From: Purpureocillium takamizusanense
Taxonomy: Eukaryota > Ascomycota > Sordariomycetes > Hypocreales > Ophiocordycipitaceae
DNA: 64,000 bases
Assembly (NCBI RefSeq): GCF_022605165.1
Contig: NC_063068.1
Location: 3,968,001-4,032,000, forward strand
Direction of reading: 5' to 3'
Part shown: piece by piece, positions 36,201-49,540 of the stretch
How the letters are laid out: every line of letters begins with the position of its first letter
Position numbering within the stretch: position 1 is the first letter of the stretch
Notes under the pieces: model-generated
What the model was told of the DNA's origin: nothing
The model's database searches: none
What the model saw: the letters and a program-made list of their open reading frames with translations, nothing else
Made by a program: the position numbers and the translations under genes

Positions 36201-39200
36201 ATGCCGCGATCGCGAACCCCGTTGTCGCCTTGAATCGCCGCATCGCCGGAATTAACGCGCAGGGGCCGGAAAGGGCAAGAAGCTCATGAAGCCCGATCCT
36301 GGCCTGTCCTCTGTCACCAGAGCGCGGTTGGGTCGCTCTGCAAGTAGTTGGCAAGGTTGGCTTTGATGCCTCGTATTCAAACCTCTTCAGAACCCAACCA
36401 GGGCAGTCGTCTGCTGGTGCAGTAGTATTGCTCCGTACATCTAGAGTGGCGACACCCCACGTCGGCCAGAGGCGACCGGAAAGGCGGATGCGGGGGCTCG
36501 AGTTCCTTTGGTCGTCATCGCGACGGGCAGTGGCACGTCTGCGGCGGTCCGGCTACGTCAGTGATGGGCACCGGTCGAGGGTCGTGCAAATGACGAGGAC
36601 AGACGGGCCGCAACCCTTGCTCCCGTGATGTCAGTCTCGGGCGCGGGCAGCGCTGGCTGGACTCCAATCCCTAGGCAGAGGGGCGGCCAGCCATCAACGA
36701 GGGCTCCCAGTCTGTTGCCCGCACGCCTGGTTGGGCTGTCGCTGACATGACCATAGCGACCATGCCGTGTCTCAGAGCCCGCCCACACGCCGCCGCCGCC
36801 CCCAGCCCGTTGTGAGAGACAGGTTCGTGCGCGTCGGCTGGACAGTCGAAGCGGTGTCTTCGTCGGCCCCCAGGGCAAGCGTTTGACGTGGGTATTCGCG
36901 CGCGAGAGACCTAAACAAGCACCAGTCACCAGGATGCGGACATGGCAACCCACAGTGTGACATACCTTCATCCCGGCTGCGTCTACGGGAACTTGGTCGG
37001 CGCCCGCGCCGCCCACGGCCTGCCTCGACACCAACTTCGAACCAGCCAGTCACTCTGCCCCCCTCCCCCTTGTTGACCCATGGACCGTTGTGGTGTTCCT
37101 TTGGTGCTTGGCTGAGTTCTGCGTCTGCGCCTGCAGCTGCATTTGTCCGCTCCAGTCTCCGGGCCTGCTTGTTTCTGCTTGTCCCACCCTGTGGGCCGCG
37201 GCGGTGGCCCCCTGTCTGCCGCCCCAGCGGCCTTACGTCAGGGCTGATGCCGGTGCTGGTGGCGCTGAGGGTGATGGAGGCGGACGCGGTTTTGCAGCGG
37301 CGCTTCGTTGGAGCCACTGTGTTTTCGCCCTCCACTGGCGGGGATGCTGCGCTGTCCGCGGCTCAAACCTAGCCGGTTGCTTATGGATGCTGTAACGCCG
37401 ATGGCCATTGGGCGAGTAGACGGTGCGTGAGCACTGAGCAGGCAGGCAGGCAGGCTGTTCAAGGCTGGGCAGGCATACCTACCTACAGCCTCTGCGACTG
37501 CTGCCGGCACGGTGTGGGCAGCCAGGACATCATGGCGTGTGTGTCGGCGTACGGGTAAACAGCATACAATCGAAGCCCGTTGCCCTGGGGTCCTGGGAAG
37601 AACTCAACCGACGCCTCAAAAGGAGCACCGCAGGCAGGCGGCGGCGGCGGCGACGGCGATTCGGCTCAATGGCCAGCGATGTGGCGCCTGCGGTGACTTG
37701 CTCTTGCAGCCCATCTGCCTGGTGCCTCTGCAGGTGCTGGAGCCGTCTCCGTATGGCTCCTTCGACGCCGCTATTCTGCACCGCACCTTGGGGAAGGGGG
37801 CAACCTATCAGGTGCCCATCTCAGCTGCCAGGAATCGAGAGTGTCACAGGTTTCGTCCCTGCGCCGTCCATGTCGATATTGGCGGGGAGGCAGGGGAGTG
37901 AGTGGCCATGCTCTCCATGTCGCCGCGGAGGGACGCAAAAGGGCAGCTCGGCAACTCATCAGCTTCGCGTCTCCCACTGTAGACTGACTTACAACTCATC
38001 TTCTTGGGGGCTCTCTGTTCATTCTGGTAGGCAGGAGTACCCGTCCGGCAATGCGGTCCCTGCATGCTGCCGTCCCAGGGCAAGCGCATCTCAAGTCTCA
38101 CCACCGAGGTGCCGCTCCTCCCCCATCGAGTCTCAGCGTCCCCCCCCCCCCCCAACCTAATTCTTAGCGAAGGACCCCATGGTGCTGCCTCAGGGCCGCC
38201 CGCAACCCGCAGGCGCGCTGGCCATGCCATCCAAGCCATCAATCCTCCTAAAACTCCCTTGAATCTCAGGCACCCTCCTACGGGTCGGTGGCGTCTGCGT
38301 CCCCGCCTGGAGTGCAAGCCCTCGTGAAAAAAGTGCCGTGGCCCTACTGCAAGAGGGCGCCCCCATGCCCCGTCGTCTCCCTCCATCCCAGCGCCATTAC
38401 TCGTACTGTACGGCTACTGGCTCTGCTGGCCCCCATACCTCCATATCCCGACCGTCGTTGCCCATCTCCACACGCACACACCTTTGTGCTCGTCCCGTCA
38501 AATCGCACACGGTTTGGTCCGACATCGACATCATATTACCTGGCTAGCGGCCAGCCTGGGGCAGTCGGCCGTGCTGTGTCGTCCTGACTCCCGTGCGTGC
38601 GGGTGCGGTGCGGTGCGGTGCAGTGCGGCCAGGCATTCACTGGAATGACACTCCGCACGCGTGCAAGTAGGCGATGTGCTGGTGGAGGGGGGGGCCAATC
38701 TTTGTTTGGCATTGCAACCGGTCCAAGGCGATGAGCTGTCTGCTACTACTACTACTACAAGTACAACGACGTGTATGCATATAGCAGGGGACGTATCGTA
38801 TCGCGGCCCTCGTCAAGGACGCGGCAGAACAAGGTCGTCCGCCCGTCACGAGCCTGCCGCCAGCTGCGGGTCTCATTTCTCAATCTCATCCGCGCACAAA
38901 CTCCAGCAGAGAAGACTGATGACTGACTGCTGGCCCCCCTCCCTAGGCAAGCCACTGGTGCGCAGTGGGGCCCAACGTCTGTCGCGTTTTCTCGCACCGT
39001 ACGTACAGTACCTTGGGTACAGGTCCATTCTCCGTGCCCGCTGGAGTGCGTCAGTCTACGCATACGGCACCGCCAGGCTACATACACGCCAGCGAAACAA
39101 GCATTTCCCCATTCCCTGCCCTGGACGGCACGCACCCACTCGTCTCACGCGAAGCAGGCATTTTCGTCGCCTTGCTCATGTGCCGTGCCTGAGCTCGCCT

Positions 39201-39600
39201 GGCCCGGGGGCAGCCAGTCCGTCAGTCAGTCAGTCACTCGTTGCTCGACCGTACGTACGTACAAGCAACGTGTCGCTCGGTCCGTTTTCCGGGCCCTGCC
39301 TGGTGAGTGCCTCCTTGTCGGTTGTGGCTACTCGGACATGGCTTGTGCTGTTGAACTGACCATCGCCAGGCCCTCTCGCCGGCCGCCCGCCAGCCATCAT
39401 ATCCACCTCGGACAACGACCAGCATCAGCGGCCACGCCTAGTCTGGCGCCAGCCGTCAACCCACACCCCCCTCCCCCCCGGCCGGTTCTTGTTCCTGCTA
39501 CCCTACCTCATCGCCGCAACCCTGTCGCCTCGGCCATTGTGAAAGGACATCGGGTTGCCGATCACTTAGACCAGAGTCGTCACACACCCTGTCCGCTCTG
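33201..39600. other. Gene-free region upstream of the FlbC-like gene
   Basis: No gene is supported. The longest frame (34585-35430 plus) has no domain and overlaps minus-strand frames of similar quality. Seen here: TACGAAGTA at 33432-33440, CAGG repeats near 37440-37454, a poly-C tract near 38144, GGTGC pentamers near 38600-38631 and GTAC repeats near 39252-39264. Together with the downstream gap it leaves the FlbC-like gene isolated. Distal regulatory elements or non-coding RNAs are possible but not demonstrated. Confidence 0.5.
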
Positions 39601-40059
39601 AACGGACGGGGAACTCCACTGTTCCTCCCGTTGCCCGCCTCGCCTCAGACTGGACTGACGCACGTCAATTCGCACTCGTGGGCACTTAAGACTTCGCTGA
39701 TCCCACCTTGGCTCCCGACAAACACGCTCCATCTCCAGGCGGGATCTTCTTGTCTCTGATCTGTGTTACCGACTTGGCTTTTGTAGTCGGGATCCCGCAT
39801 CTGATCAACAGCCTTTTTTCATCCCTCGCAGCCTTCTCCAGACCCCTCTGCAAAACAAACACCGCCGTCGCAGTGTACCTCGCACGCATACATGCTCACC
39901 ACCCTTTCCACCACCCACGCACTCATCTCACCCTTCACCCTGAGACGGAAAGATATCGTCCTCCCTTTCTCAGGACACATATTTCAGCGCACACAAAGTA
40001 CCATCTAGCGACGCCAACCTAGACGGACGTCCCGAGCGAACACGACGTGCTCCGACAAC
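39601..40059 (+). promoter_or_regulatory. Leader of the FlbC-like regulator
   Basis: C/T-rich, C/A-rich plus-strand sequence directly before the ATG at 40060, typical of fungal leaders. It contains a candidate uORF at 39892-40008 (38 codons, beginning MLTTLSTTHALISPFTLRRK) ending 51 nt before the main start. The transcription start is unknown. Confidence 0.45.
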
Positions 40060-41353
40060 ATGACCATGACGTTGGACACTTCCCAGCAGCAGCGGTTCGC
40101 TCCTCCGTTGAACTTCGACTACGGGGCGCACGCACAGCCTCCAGCGTTCTCAAACCCTTGGTCCTCCGCCTCCTCGCCTTCGCAGTCGTCCGCCACTTCT
40201 GGAAACCCTCTTTTCGTTCACGGCCAGCAGCCCCCTACCATGAGCCACCATAGTATGATGGCTACGAAGCCTCCGCCAGGCCGTGCGAGCACTAGTAGTG
40301 CCTCGTCAATGGCATCCTATGGATCGATGCCAGTTCCCACCAGTTCCTCAGGTAACTTATTTCCTCGGCCCACACTGCGTCGGCGCGATGACTTACTGGG
40401 GACGCTTTAGATATCATGAGCCTGAGCAGGATGCAGACCACTTCTGCAGCCTATGGTGACCCTTCATACACAACTTCAGCGTCGCCCGTCAGTGGTCACT
40501 TCGCACCCACGTCAGCTCCGCCATACGAGGCCATGGGTTACGCGCCAGCACCATCTCGTCAACACTTCAGCCTGGGTCCCGAGGCTGAGACTGCCAGGCG
40601 ATACTCCCATCATCAGTATGTGCCGCCCCCCTGCCTCCTACTCTTCCCTTTTTCTTTTGGCCACCACATTGGTACCGCCGTATAGCGACTATCAACGAGC
40701 TCGCAGCTGACCACAACTCAAAAGGAGCATACCTGCCCCAGATGACCGCAGGAGCTTCGCGGATGCCCTCGATGCCAGCCACGGCATGCTTGCCATGAGC
40801 CAGGAAACCCCTCGAAACATCTACGGCAGTCGCAATGATCGGTCGTCTGTTGACTCATATCCCTTCCCGTCTACGCACTCAACAAGCTCCTCGATCTCGT
40901 CCAGCGGCAACTTTAGCTCCTACTACGGCGACTCGGTGTCGGATTATTCGACCGCCGGTTCGGACATTGAGTCCGTTAACTCGCGGACCCTACCCAGACC
41001 CCAAGGACTGATGGGATCCCAAATCCCACCTGCGCCCCAGTCCATGATGGGTCAGTTCAGCTCCAAGGTGTCGTCGAGCACGCAGAAGAAGCACAAGTGC
41101 AAGGTTTGCGACAAGCGCTTCACTCGCCCAAGTTCGCTTCAGACGCATATGTACAGTCACACAGGCGAGAAGCGTAAGTCCATCATGATGCACTTATGGG
41201 GACATTAACCGCTGACTGATCGCAGCGTTTGCGTGTGAAGTAGAGGGGTGCGGCCGTCATTTCTCCGTCGTTTCCAACCTAAGACGCCATCGCAAGGTGC
41301 ACCGCGGCGACGCCCGATCGGAAGCAGGCTCCGAGGACCATCAGTCGGACTAA
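40060..41353 (+). CDS. flbC: C2H2 zinc-finger regulator, FlbC-like
   Basis: Predicted sequence-specific transcription factor. In Aspergillus nidulans FlbC activates conidiation upstream of brlA. Four exons, 40060-40351, 40411-40615, 40725-41173 and 41226-41353, give 357 residues, close to the FlbC length I recall. Introns are 59, 109 and 52 nt. The N-terminal 285 residues are Ser/Pro/Gln/Met-rich and disordered. Two adjacent C2H2 fingers sit at the C-terminus: C291/C294/H307/H311 (CKVCDKRFTRPSSLQTHMYS) and C319/C324/H337/H341 (CGRHFSVVSNLRRHRKVH), joined by a TGEKPF linker that intron 3 interrupts. Skipping that intron call truncates the second finger. The finger sequence and C-terminal placement favour FlbC over other C2H2 regulators; the functional name is inference from family. 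The gene is isolated from its neighbours by more than 10 kb on each side. Confidence 0.85.
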
Positions 41354-43315
41354 GTGAGAGATGGACATCATTGACGCGCAGTCTGCTTTCAATTTTCCAG
41401 CTCGTATAGCAGACAATGACCCCTCTCGGTGCGGAATGAGCAGCACGGAGGACGAAGGCCTTACGAAACCGGCCGTCGTCTTATCGCATGATCTCACGGT
41501 ACATTTTAATCGAACGCTTCTCTCCGGAAAGTTTCAACATTTGCGATGAAGGGGCATAGAGATTGTGGTCAAAAGGGAAGGTAGGAAAGACAGACGACGA
41601 CAAATACTGCAACTGCGACGATTTTTCAAGGGAGGACTTTTGCATTGGCGTGGGCAAGCCGTGGTGGACAGGGCCCTACGCTGTACATTTACCTGTTGGG
41701 GTTTCGTTTTCCCTCGGGATGGCCACAACTGGTTCCGGGCTTCGCCTGCGGGCTTACTCGGCTATACCCATTTGGGGGCGTTGATGGTTGCTACTGGACT
41801 GCGCTGTTTTGCGCGTCTCTGTTGTTTATTAGGGGAGCATTTTACGGTTCGAAGCGTTCGCTTTCTCGTCGACGTTTTTACGACCCTGGGGGTGGGGTCA
41901 GGGTTTGAGGCTATACCATCTTTCAAGATGACGGAAGAGAGGGGCCAATGGCTAGAGTGCCTCCAGACCCAGGCGGGGAAGATTATGTACGATTACTCTT
42001 TCACGGTGATGATATACCCGATCGATAATGGAGCCGAACAGCCACATGCTGGACTGAAATTATAACCGTGTGGGTACGTCTCTCATTGAGCTAGCCATGG
42101 ATCCAAGCCGGATGACCCTGGCATGTAGGTTTGCTGGGAGGAAGAGCAATGACACCGCGAGCGACCGCCACTGCAAGTAGAGGGACTTTTGCGCGACTCG
42201 CAAGGTCCGCAATTACTTTTGCACGTGGGCGTGACGGAGCGTACGTCGGCGAAGGCTGGGTATGCCTGGACTGGTGGCACAGGTCTGGTCTTAGGGGAGG
42301 GCACATGCAAAGCGCACCTCAGCAACGGTGTAGGCGATGCCGGCAATGTGCCGAGCGGGCGGCGCTCGCTGTCGGGGGGCCCTGCTGCAGGTAGACGGCA
42401 GGGATGGGAGGCACTCTATTTCGCGGAGTAGGCTTACGATACGGAGTGCTCACACGGGAGAAGATGCTGCAGAGTTCAGTCTCTTTGTTTGACCGGGCTC
42501 GCGCAAGCGACCTTCCTGATTCTTTTGCCGTCGGCATGCTCTCTCCGCCTTGTTGAAGATGGGGGGGTGTCATGTAGCTCGATACGAGGGGCTGGGGTCA
42601 TGTTTGAACGATAGGGCGGCTGCCGCCTTTTTTTTTCTTTTTTTTAGGGAAGGGGTTTATTTACTGCTTGACTATACCTTGCTAGAAAGTACGGCGAGTC
42701 GTACATATCTGTACCTGCCTACTAACCTAGGCACTTTATTTGGCACACTGAGGAGGGATGAGACGGGACTGAGCTGGCGGACAGGTTAGAGCCGAGGGAG
42801 GAGGTCCTTCGTGAGGTCAAGGTGCATAAGAACCCGTCGCGTGATGCCCCTTGGGCGGCGCGAGACGTTGGAGATGCAAGCAAGGTAGCAAGCACGGCAC
42901 GGGGGACGCAGGGCTCGGTGGCGGTTGGCCGGTTGGCGGGCTAGCAGCGATAAGGTGGCCGAAGCTTGCTTGTCCCGTTGTCGCCGCCGTCGTCGTCGTC
43001 GTCGGGCGGGTTGCGCCGTCGAGTCGATGCGATTGCATGCACATGGGGGATTTGCGACTGGGCCAAATGCCATGTTCGCTGGGGGGTTTGGAGAAAGGGG
43101 GGGTGGGCGTGAGGGTGGCGCTGATCTCGGTGGCTTGTTCCAAAGAGGGGGCCTACGTGAAGGTGAGCGCGATGGAAGAAGTCTTTGGGAAGGAAGGAAG
43201 CGGCCCGACGCCGGGGGCGTGGAAGGTGTCGATTTGGGCGTATTTGGTACATCAAAATTCGTACTTGCTCTCAGCCACGATACGGTATTCGCGTCTTGAG
43301 GAACGGGTGCTAAGG

Positions 43316-43324
43316 TACTTCGTA
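43316..43324. repeat. TACTTCGTA dispersed palindrome copy
   Basis: An exact copy, followed by several GGTACCT/TAGGTACC half-palindromes up to about 43355. It is one of eight exact copies in the window. Confidence 0.7.
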
Positions 43325-43395
43325 GGCTAGGTACCTGCCTAGGTACCTATCTAGCAATGTCGAGAACCTGCAGCTTGCAGCCCCTGGACGGGAGA

Positions 43396-43427
43396 GTCTC
43401 TCTCTCTCTCTCTCTCTCTTTCTCTCG
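43396..43427. repeat. (TC)n microsatellite
   Basis: About fourteen TC dinucleotides with one interruption, non-coding. Confidence 0.9.
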
Positions 43428-45656
43428 TCTCAAAGGCACTACTAGCTACTGTCATTACTATTACTATACGCGGTAACAAGTTGGCAGTGCGTGCGACGGA
43501 CATCGGCAGCGACGCAAAAGGGGGTGCGCGTCGGAGGGAGACGAGGAAGGGGCCGGCGTCAATGCACACCTCGCCGCACTCACTCGCTCACTCACTCGTC
43601 CGCGGGAGGCGCCAAAGAGGAAAAGCCAAGGAAGACGTCAGAACAAGAGACAGACGATAAGCCACAGGCGGCCAGCCAACAACTAGGGCCCCACGGGTCT
43701 CCCGTTTGAAGGTACCCAACGGCCGCCGCCCGGGTAGGGCGGGACCCGAGAGCAGGCGGGCGGGGGGCTCTCTCACTCTCCTCACACACTCTCTCACTCT
43801 GTCCGCCCGTCCAAGGCATGAGACGGCGACGCCCCGGTGGCAAGAATGAGGCTCCCCCCCCCCACCCAGGCTCCGGGACGGGGGCATGTTCGTTCGTGCA
43901 ACATACATATTAAAAAGGAAGGGAAAAAAACACGGGATGGCAGCTTCCCAAGTAATTGAGCCAAGGCACAGTCAGGACACTACGGGGGTTGCAGCTGTTT
44001 CAGTATTGAACAACCAGGCGTACAGGATGGGAGCGAGTAGGACGGAGACAAAGAAAAAGCGCGACAGGCACAGGGGAGGAGGGATGAGGAGGGACAGCAA
44101 TACTTCTGGCATAGCAGATGGAGAGCCAAAGTATTGGCCGCGCAAGCATGTTCTGCTTCCCCACCGCCATTTCTTGCGTCCCGTCAGCCATGATGTTTTT
44201 TTTTCTCTGTCTTCACAAAAGTGACCTGTGGACCTGTGGTGCTCTTGTGCGCAGCAGATGTGTTATTGCCACCCCCCGAAGCACAGATGCAGACGTGCGG
44301 GTTCGGGTTTTCCGTGGAAGGAGGAGAGTGCCAGGATTAAGAATGAGAAGAGAATGAATGGCCACGCGGGTGCGCTCTACAGTTGCCTGCCCCCTATATC
44401 TGTTGTCGTTTGTTATGCTTCTCTTCCTCACTCGCGCCCATCTGCGTTCACGGTACTGCCTAGAAAAGACAAGCAGCAACAAGCACGACACGACACGCAA
44501 GACAGGTAGGGGGGAGGGGCGTACAAAGTTGAGAGGATAGGTGGACGAGGGCAGAACATTTGCGGGCGGGCAGGGCTCCTCCCCCGACGAGGAATGGCAC
44601 CGGCGTTTCAGAGACGACTATCTTTGCCCTCGGCGGCAAGGCTCGCAAGCATGGCGGTGTTGTCAAGACCGGACAAGCTTTGTGGGGTTGGGGAGAGCGA
44701 CAGGGGGAGGCTTTTCGGCGCGCCGTTGTGGAGGACCCAAGGGAGTTTGAAGGTGGAGTCGTGGGGCTTAGGGAGGGGGGTGCGAGAAGTACTATGCAGC
44801 AGCATGTAATGTACGTAGAGTAGTATGGCGCTGCGTGGCTTCCAATCGGCATCATCCACCCAAATCCATCCAATCCAATCCATCACTCACTCTCCTGTAT
44901 CGAGGGATGGATGGGCACGATGGAAGAGGTGGGCGGGGCGCTAGATGGGGAGAAAGAGAGAAGGAGAGAAGAGGGGGGCATGAGGGGGCGCATCAAGTGT
45001 GCGCGCGCACGCGATGACGGAAGGGAGCTGGTGACCAGCAGTTCAGGGAACAGTGCGGGTAGGAAAAACCCCCTTGGCACTGGAGGTGAACGTGGGCTGG
45101 CCTCAGGCGTGTGTGTGCGTGCGTGCGCGCGGGCGGGCGCCGCTTGCGCTGCCGGTGGACCGCACCGTGTGCGTGTGTGTGTGCTGTGCGCTGTCAAGCT
45201 GCTGGATGGACGCTGCCTGGGAACCCCCCCGCCCCGCCCCATCTGTGAGTGGGCGGCGGGCTGGCACTGGATGACTGGGTGCTGGGCTGCAGATTGCAGA
45301 TTTGGGGCGCTGGAATCGTGGTGCATCACCCGCCATGCCGTCCGTCTGCCGCGCCACCGCTTGCTCGGGCAGCCTGTGCCGCGAGTAAGATCCATGCACC
45401 AGGACCGCCGCCTCAAGGGGACCCCCCCCGCACCACAGGTGAGGTGGTGAAGGTGCGTGTGGGGCGCACACTGTGGATGAAGTGCCGGGGGGGGGAGGGA
45501 CGGAGTGGGAAGGCCCCCCCCCACCCCCCCTACCCTTCCGTTTCCTCGAAAACGGTTCGACAGCTGCTGGCCCTTGGCGCTGGCGCCGGCGCTGCAACGC
45601 CCGACAGCGAAAACCGGGTGCCGTCCATGTATCCGTACAGTAAGACGGACGCGCGA

Positions 45657-45677
45657 CGTACGGTACGGTACGGTACA
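45657..45677. repeat. (GGTAC)n pentanucleotide repeat
   Basis: Four tandem CGGTA/GGTAC pentamers, non-coding. Confidence 0.85.
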
Positions 45678-48405
45678 AGGTAGGGTGCCATCGGTACCTT
45701 AGCCCCTTGCGCGCTGCCCACCAAAAACGGACGGCGCTGACAAGCCGCTGACCTCGATGGCCGACTTCCACCTACTATTAACGACAAAGGACAACGAGGA
45801 CATGCTGCAATGAGCGTCTTGTCCACAACACACATCGCACACAAATCTGCCCCCCTCCCAAACGAGCATCGCTTGCCACCACCATCCGACGCCCGACCAA
45901 ACGAAACGGGCGAGCTAATGCCCCCCATGTCCACTCGCTCACGCCCATGCACGCCTGCAACCACGCACGCTCCATCCACGTGAGAGAGACGGAGGGAGAG
46001 CGGGAGAGCCTCGCGTGCGGGACTGCCTGCCCGTTGTAGTCGGCCGATGGCGGGCGACTGGCTGTAAACGGACAGTCGGTACGGGGGCCGACGGGGGCCG
46101 GGAGAGGCAATGCGGTGTCGCAATATGCCCACACGGCCTGCGACGGCGCCCTCAACTGGCCGTCTCCGTCGCCAATACCGCCTCCCCTGGCCATCTGAAC
46201 GCTACTCCTGGCGGTGGCAGCCATGCTCAGAGTTGCTATCAACACACAGAGGCGACCCGAGTCGGCGAGTGTCCGCCAGGCACGGCACTGCTAGGACAAC
46301 ACCCCCTTTATTCTGCCTTGTCTTCGCCCCCGCCCTCCCGCCTTTCTCTTTCTGCATTGCCAGACGACGAGTCGGTGGCGAAGATGGCAAACAGCAGGGC
46401 GACATGCCTGCCCTACCGGAATCCTCGTTCGGGCCATGGCGTCAGGCTGAAACTCGGTGGAGGAGGCTTGGGAGAATAACAGAGTACAGCTGACTTGTGC
46501 ACAACCTTGGGTTCTCGGTGTACGACCAACGACACGGTTCCAGTCATGCCTGCCTCGCCACGAGCCCCAATCGCCTTGCTCCTTTTCGATGGCCTGAAGT
46601 TAAGGTACAGGGCACGGCACGCCTCAGGATGCCATGGAGACTGAAATCCAGGGGGACCAGCTAAACCGGTAGTCTGCGAGGCGCGCGCCTACACAGCCCC
46701 AATCTGGCGCAAGGCACTCGTACATTCACGGCACGCGAATGCCATCACACGCTGCCTCTCTCGTTTCTCGAATCTCGACACAGCTGGGGTCGTCGTGCGG
46801 CACGTTGTCGAGTGTCGTCGACGTTGAACGCAGATCGTCCCAAAAGGGGGCGGCTCTTGGCATTGCCTGGGAACCCCAAAAATAACAAACTCTACTTCTT
46901 CCCGCCAGTTAGGGACGACGGCCGATCCCATCTGCTCGGGACGCTTCAGACGACAGGCCGTTTGGCTTTGCTCTCCGCCCAACTGAAACCAGAAGCTGGA
47001 CGACGTGGACCGGGCCAGATGGCTGATCTTGGCTTTCGACCATCTAGAAATCGACGAAAAGCTTGGCCACGCACTTGCATGCGTCTGCCCCGTGCTGACC
47101 CGACGGCCGAAACAAGCCAAAAAGCTTGTATGCTTCCCTTGTTCCACCTGGAGCCTGGCACCACGAGACTGGGGGGGTTCATCATTACGGCTCGTCTCCC
47201 TGTCCGAAGGGAATGCTTACTCGCGCGCGCGCGGCCGCGATGGCACTCGGTGTGTTGTCTTTGCTCGTCAGGTCCACCATGGAGTCCGGCTTCAAACCGC
47301 ATATGGCAGGCAGATATCTCGGAGTGTCGCCGCCCCTCCCCTCGACAGGACCAGCCACCGTCTACTGTCGCTGGATTTCGCACAGCACAGCAAGCTGGCT
47401 TGCGACAGGAAGCTCCACCGTGCGCGCAAAAGTCAGACAAACAGCATTCACAGCTCCCTCCCCCACCCCCCGCAACGCGATAATGAGCCAATGCAAAAAC
47501 CCCTGCACAGCGATGGAGAAGCTCATTCACTTCTCGCGCCTCCTCTCACGGGGCGTCGGGAGGTCGAAAGTGGGGGGCGTGGACGCAGAGCCGAGAGGAG
47601 GCGGCGGTGGAGCCGGAGTACAGGGCAGGCAATGCACCAGGGTGCGCGGCCGGCAAGGGAAGGCGGTCAGCGATGCAAAAGGTCGGGTGCGCTTTGGCGG
47701 TTCGCCTTGGTGATGATGTCGTTTGCGATAAGCCATGACGACGGGGCTTTGCGGCGGTTGGCCTCCCCGCTTGGCGAGGGCGGACGCCACCAGTCTTCGG
47801 CCATGGACAAAACGACTTTTGGATATTCAGGGTCCTGCTCTTTTGCGCTCTGTCGGCGCTTAGCGGGGGGCGCAAGGGGGGGGGCTCGTGCGCGCGGCGC
47901 CGGGCGGCAGAGAAGCGCGGCTCGTTGCAGTGGCGGTGGAGCGATGAATTGTGTTTTGATGGGGGGGTCGTCGCCGCCCAATGCTAATGTCTTGTGTGCC
48001 GGCACGCTGCGCGTTCTGCGTCGAGGTTGTCGAGGAGCGCAGCGCGCGCAGCATGCGTGCACACACACGCACGCATGCGCGGGCGGGCGAAGACAGATGA
48101 CAGGCAAAGCGGAGGGCGAGACGTCTGTCGCAGACCGGCCAGCCCTTACGAGGGCGCCAACGGCCATCGTTCGTTGGCCGCAAGCCATGACGTCAAAGGC
48201 CAAGGGCAGGGTCCACCGAAGGCGACCCGCAACGTCATTTCCATGCCGGTTGGCCAAGCGCTTTCCTGCCCCCACTCCCTCCTCCTCTTCGTCCTCGTCC
48301 TCCCAATTGCTCTCCCTCCCGCCCAGCGCCCCTGTAAGCGGAGAAGCGACCCTGCTCGCGGCACGCCCCTGTCCCGCTTTTTTATATGGGCCTGTTCCTG
48401 AGAGG

Positions 48406-48428
48406 GTGTGTGTGTGTGTGTGTGTGTG
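48406..48428. repeat. (TG)n microsatellite
   Basis: About eleven TG units ending in TGCATGCATAC. TACTTTGTA follows at 48435-48443. Confidence 0.9.
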
Positions 48429-49033
48429 CATGCATACTTTGTAGATGCAGAAGCGTCAACGTGCTCGACTCACAGTCGTTTGCCTCCGATGATATACTTC
48501 ACGAATGAGGTGCGGTGGGCGCACAGGCGGCTGACGGATTCAAGGGCACCGGCAAAGGATCCTACCGTGGGACGAGACGTTCGAGGGGAACCGACAAGTG
48601 CAGCAAGAGGCCAGCGGTAATCGTGGACGTGTTTCAATATCGTGCCTCGGAGCCCGATATTACTGATGCTTCTCTCCCGAGCATGGCTCTGTATGGACAT
48701 GGCCAGGTTGGCCCAACAGGGATAGGACTTTGCGGCGCTCCGCTGACGGACACATGGATCATGGATGGGATTCGCTCGAACCCAACCCAGGTCCAGCAAC
48801 GTCGTCGTGCAGGGTAGGCGGCCACCCCGTGTCGGCTTCCTTTCCAAGAACGGGTATCCGGTAACCCAGTTACCATCCATCTGCAACAGCACCATCGATC
48901 AGCCCATCCAAGCCCTTCCGTTCCATGCATCTCTTCAGATAGAGTGCCTGCGTCCTTCAACCACGCACCCCCACGCACCCTGTCCGTCGCCGCCTGGGGC
49001 AAGCACGCGGCGCCCTCCCGCAGATGGACCGGA

Positions 49034-49061
49034 CGAAGCGAAGCGAAGCGAAGCGAAGCGG
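49034..49061. repeat. (GAAGC)n pentanucleotide repeat
   Basis: Five full GAAGC units in tandem, non-coding. Confidence 0.9.
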
Positions 49062-49515
49062 GGGAGCGATACTTTCGTCGTACGAAGTACCTTTAGTAGT
49101 TACCAACTGGCTCGTGATGCACCATGTATGCTATGCCCATGGCGATTCTCCTCCTCCGCCTGCTGCGGGCTCCAACAAGACCCGCCCCGCCGGGATCGTG
49201 GCTGCCGGTCTGAAAAGATTCGTCCTCGACTTTTGCCTCGTACGATCGTCCACAAGGTCCCCCCCCCCCCCAGCCTCCTGCAGAGCGGCTGGCGGCTCCG
49301 TGAAGCACGTAGATTGGCGAGCTTGTCCTTCCCTCGCCCCTGGCCGTCTCGTGCGTTCGAAACTCGTCAGCAGGGCTATCTGCCGACCTACCCTACAACC
49401 TCGGAGCGAGCGCCCCCCCCCCCTTTTCCCCCCCATCCTCCTCGAGTAGCGAGTAGATTGCCATTGTAAGAGAATGCCCTTTTCCCCTGTCGAGGCATAG
49501 TATTCAAGTCAAGGA

Positions 49516-49540
49516 AGTAGTAGTAGTAGTAGTAGTAGTA
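49516..49540. repeat. (AGT)n microsatellite
   Basis: Eight AGT/GTA units, non-coding. Confidence 0.9.

Larger units (their letters stand above)
41354..46500. other. Gene-free region downstream of the FlbC-like gene
   Basis: No gene is supported. The 3' UTR of the FlbC-like gene occupies the left edge. The region has purine-rich stretches near 43080-43210 and 44940-44990, a (TC)n tract, GGTACCT-type short repeats around 43314-43355, and poly-C runs. Frames on both strands are of equal, unconvincing quality. Confidence 0.5.
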
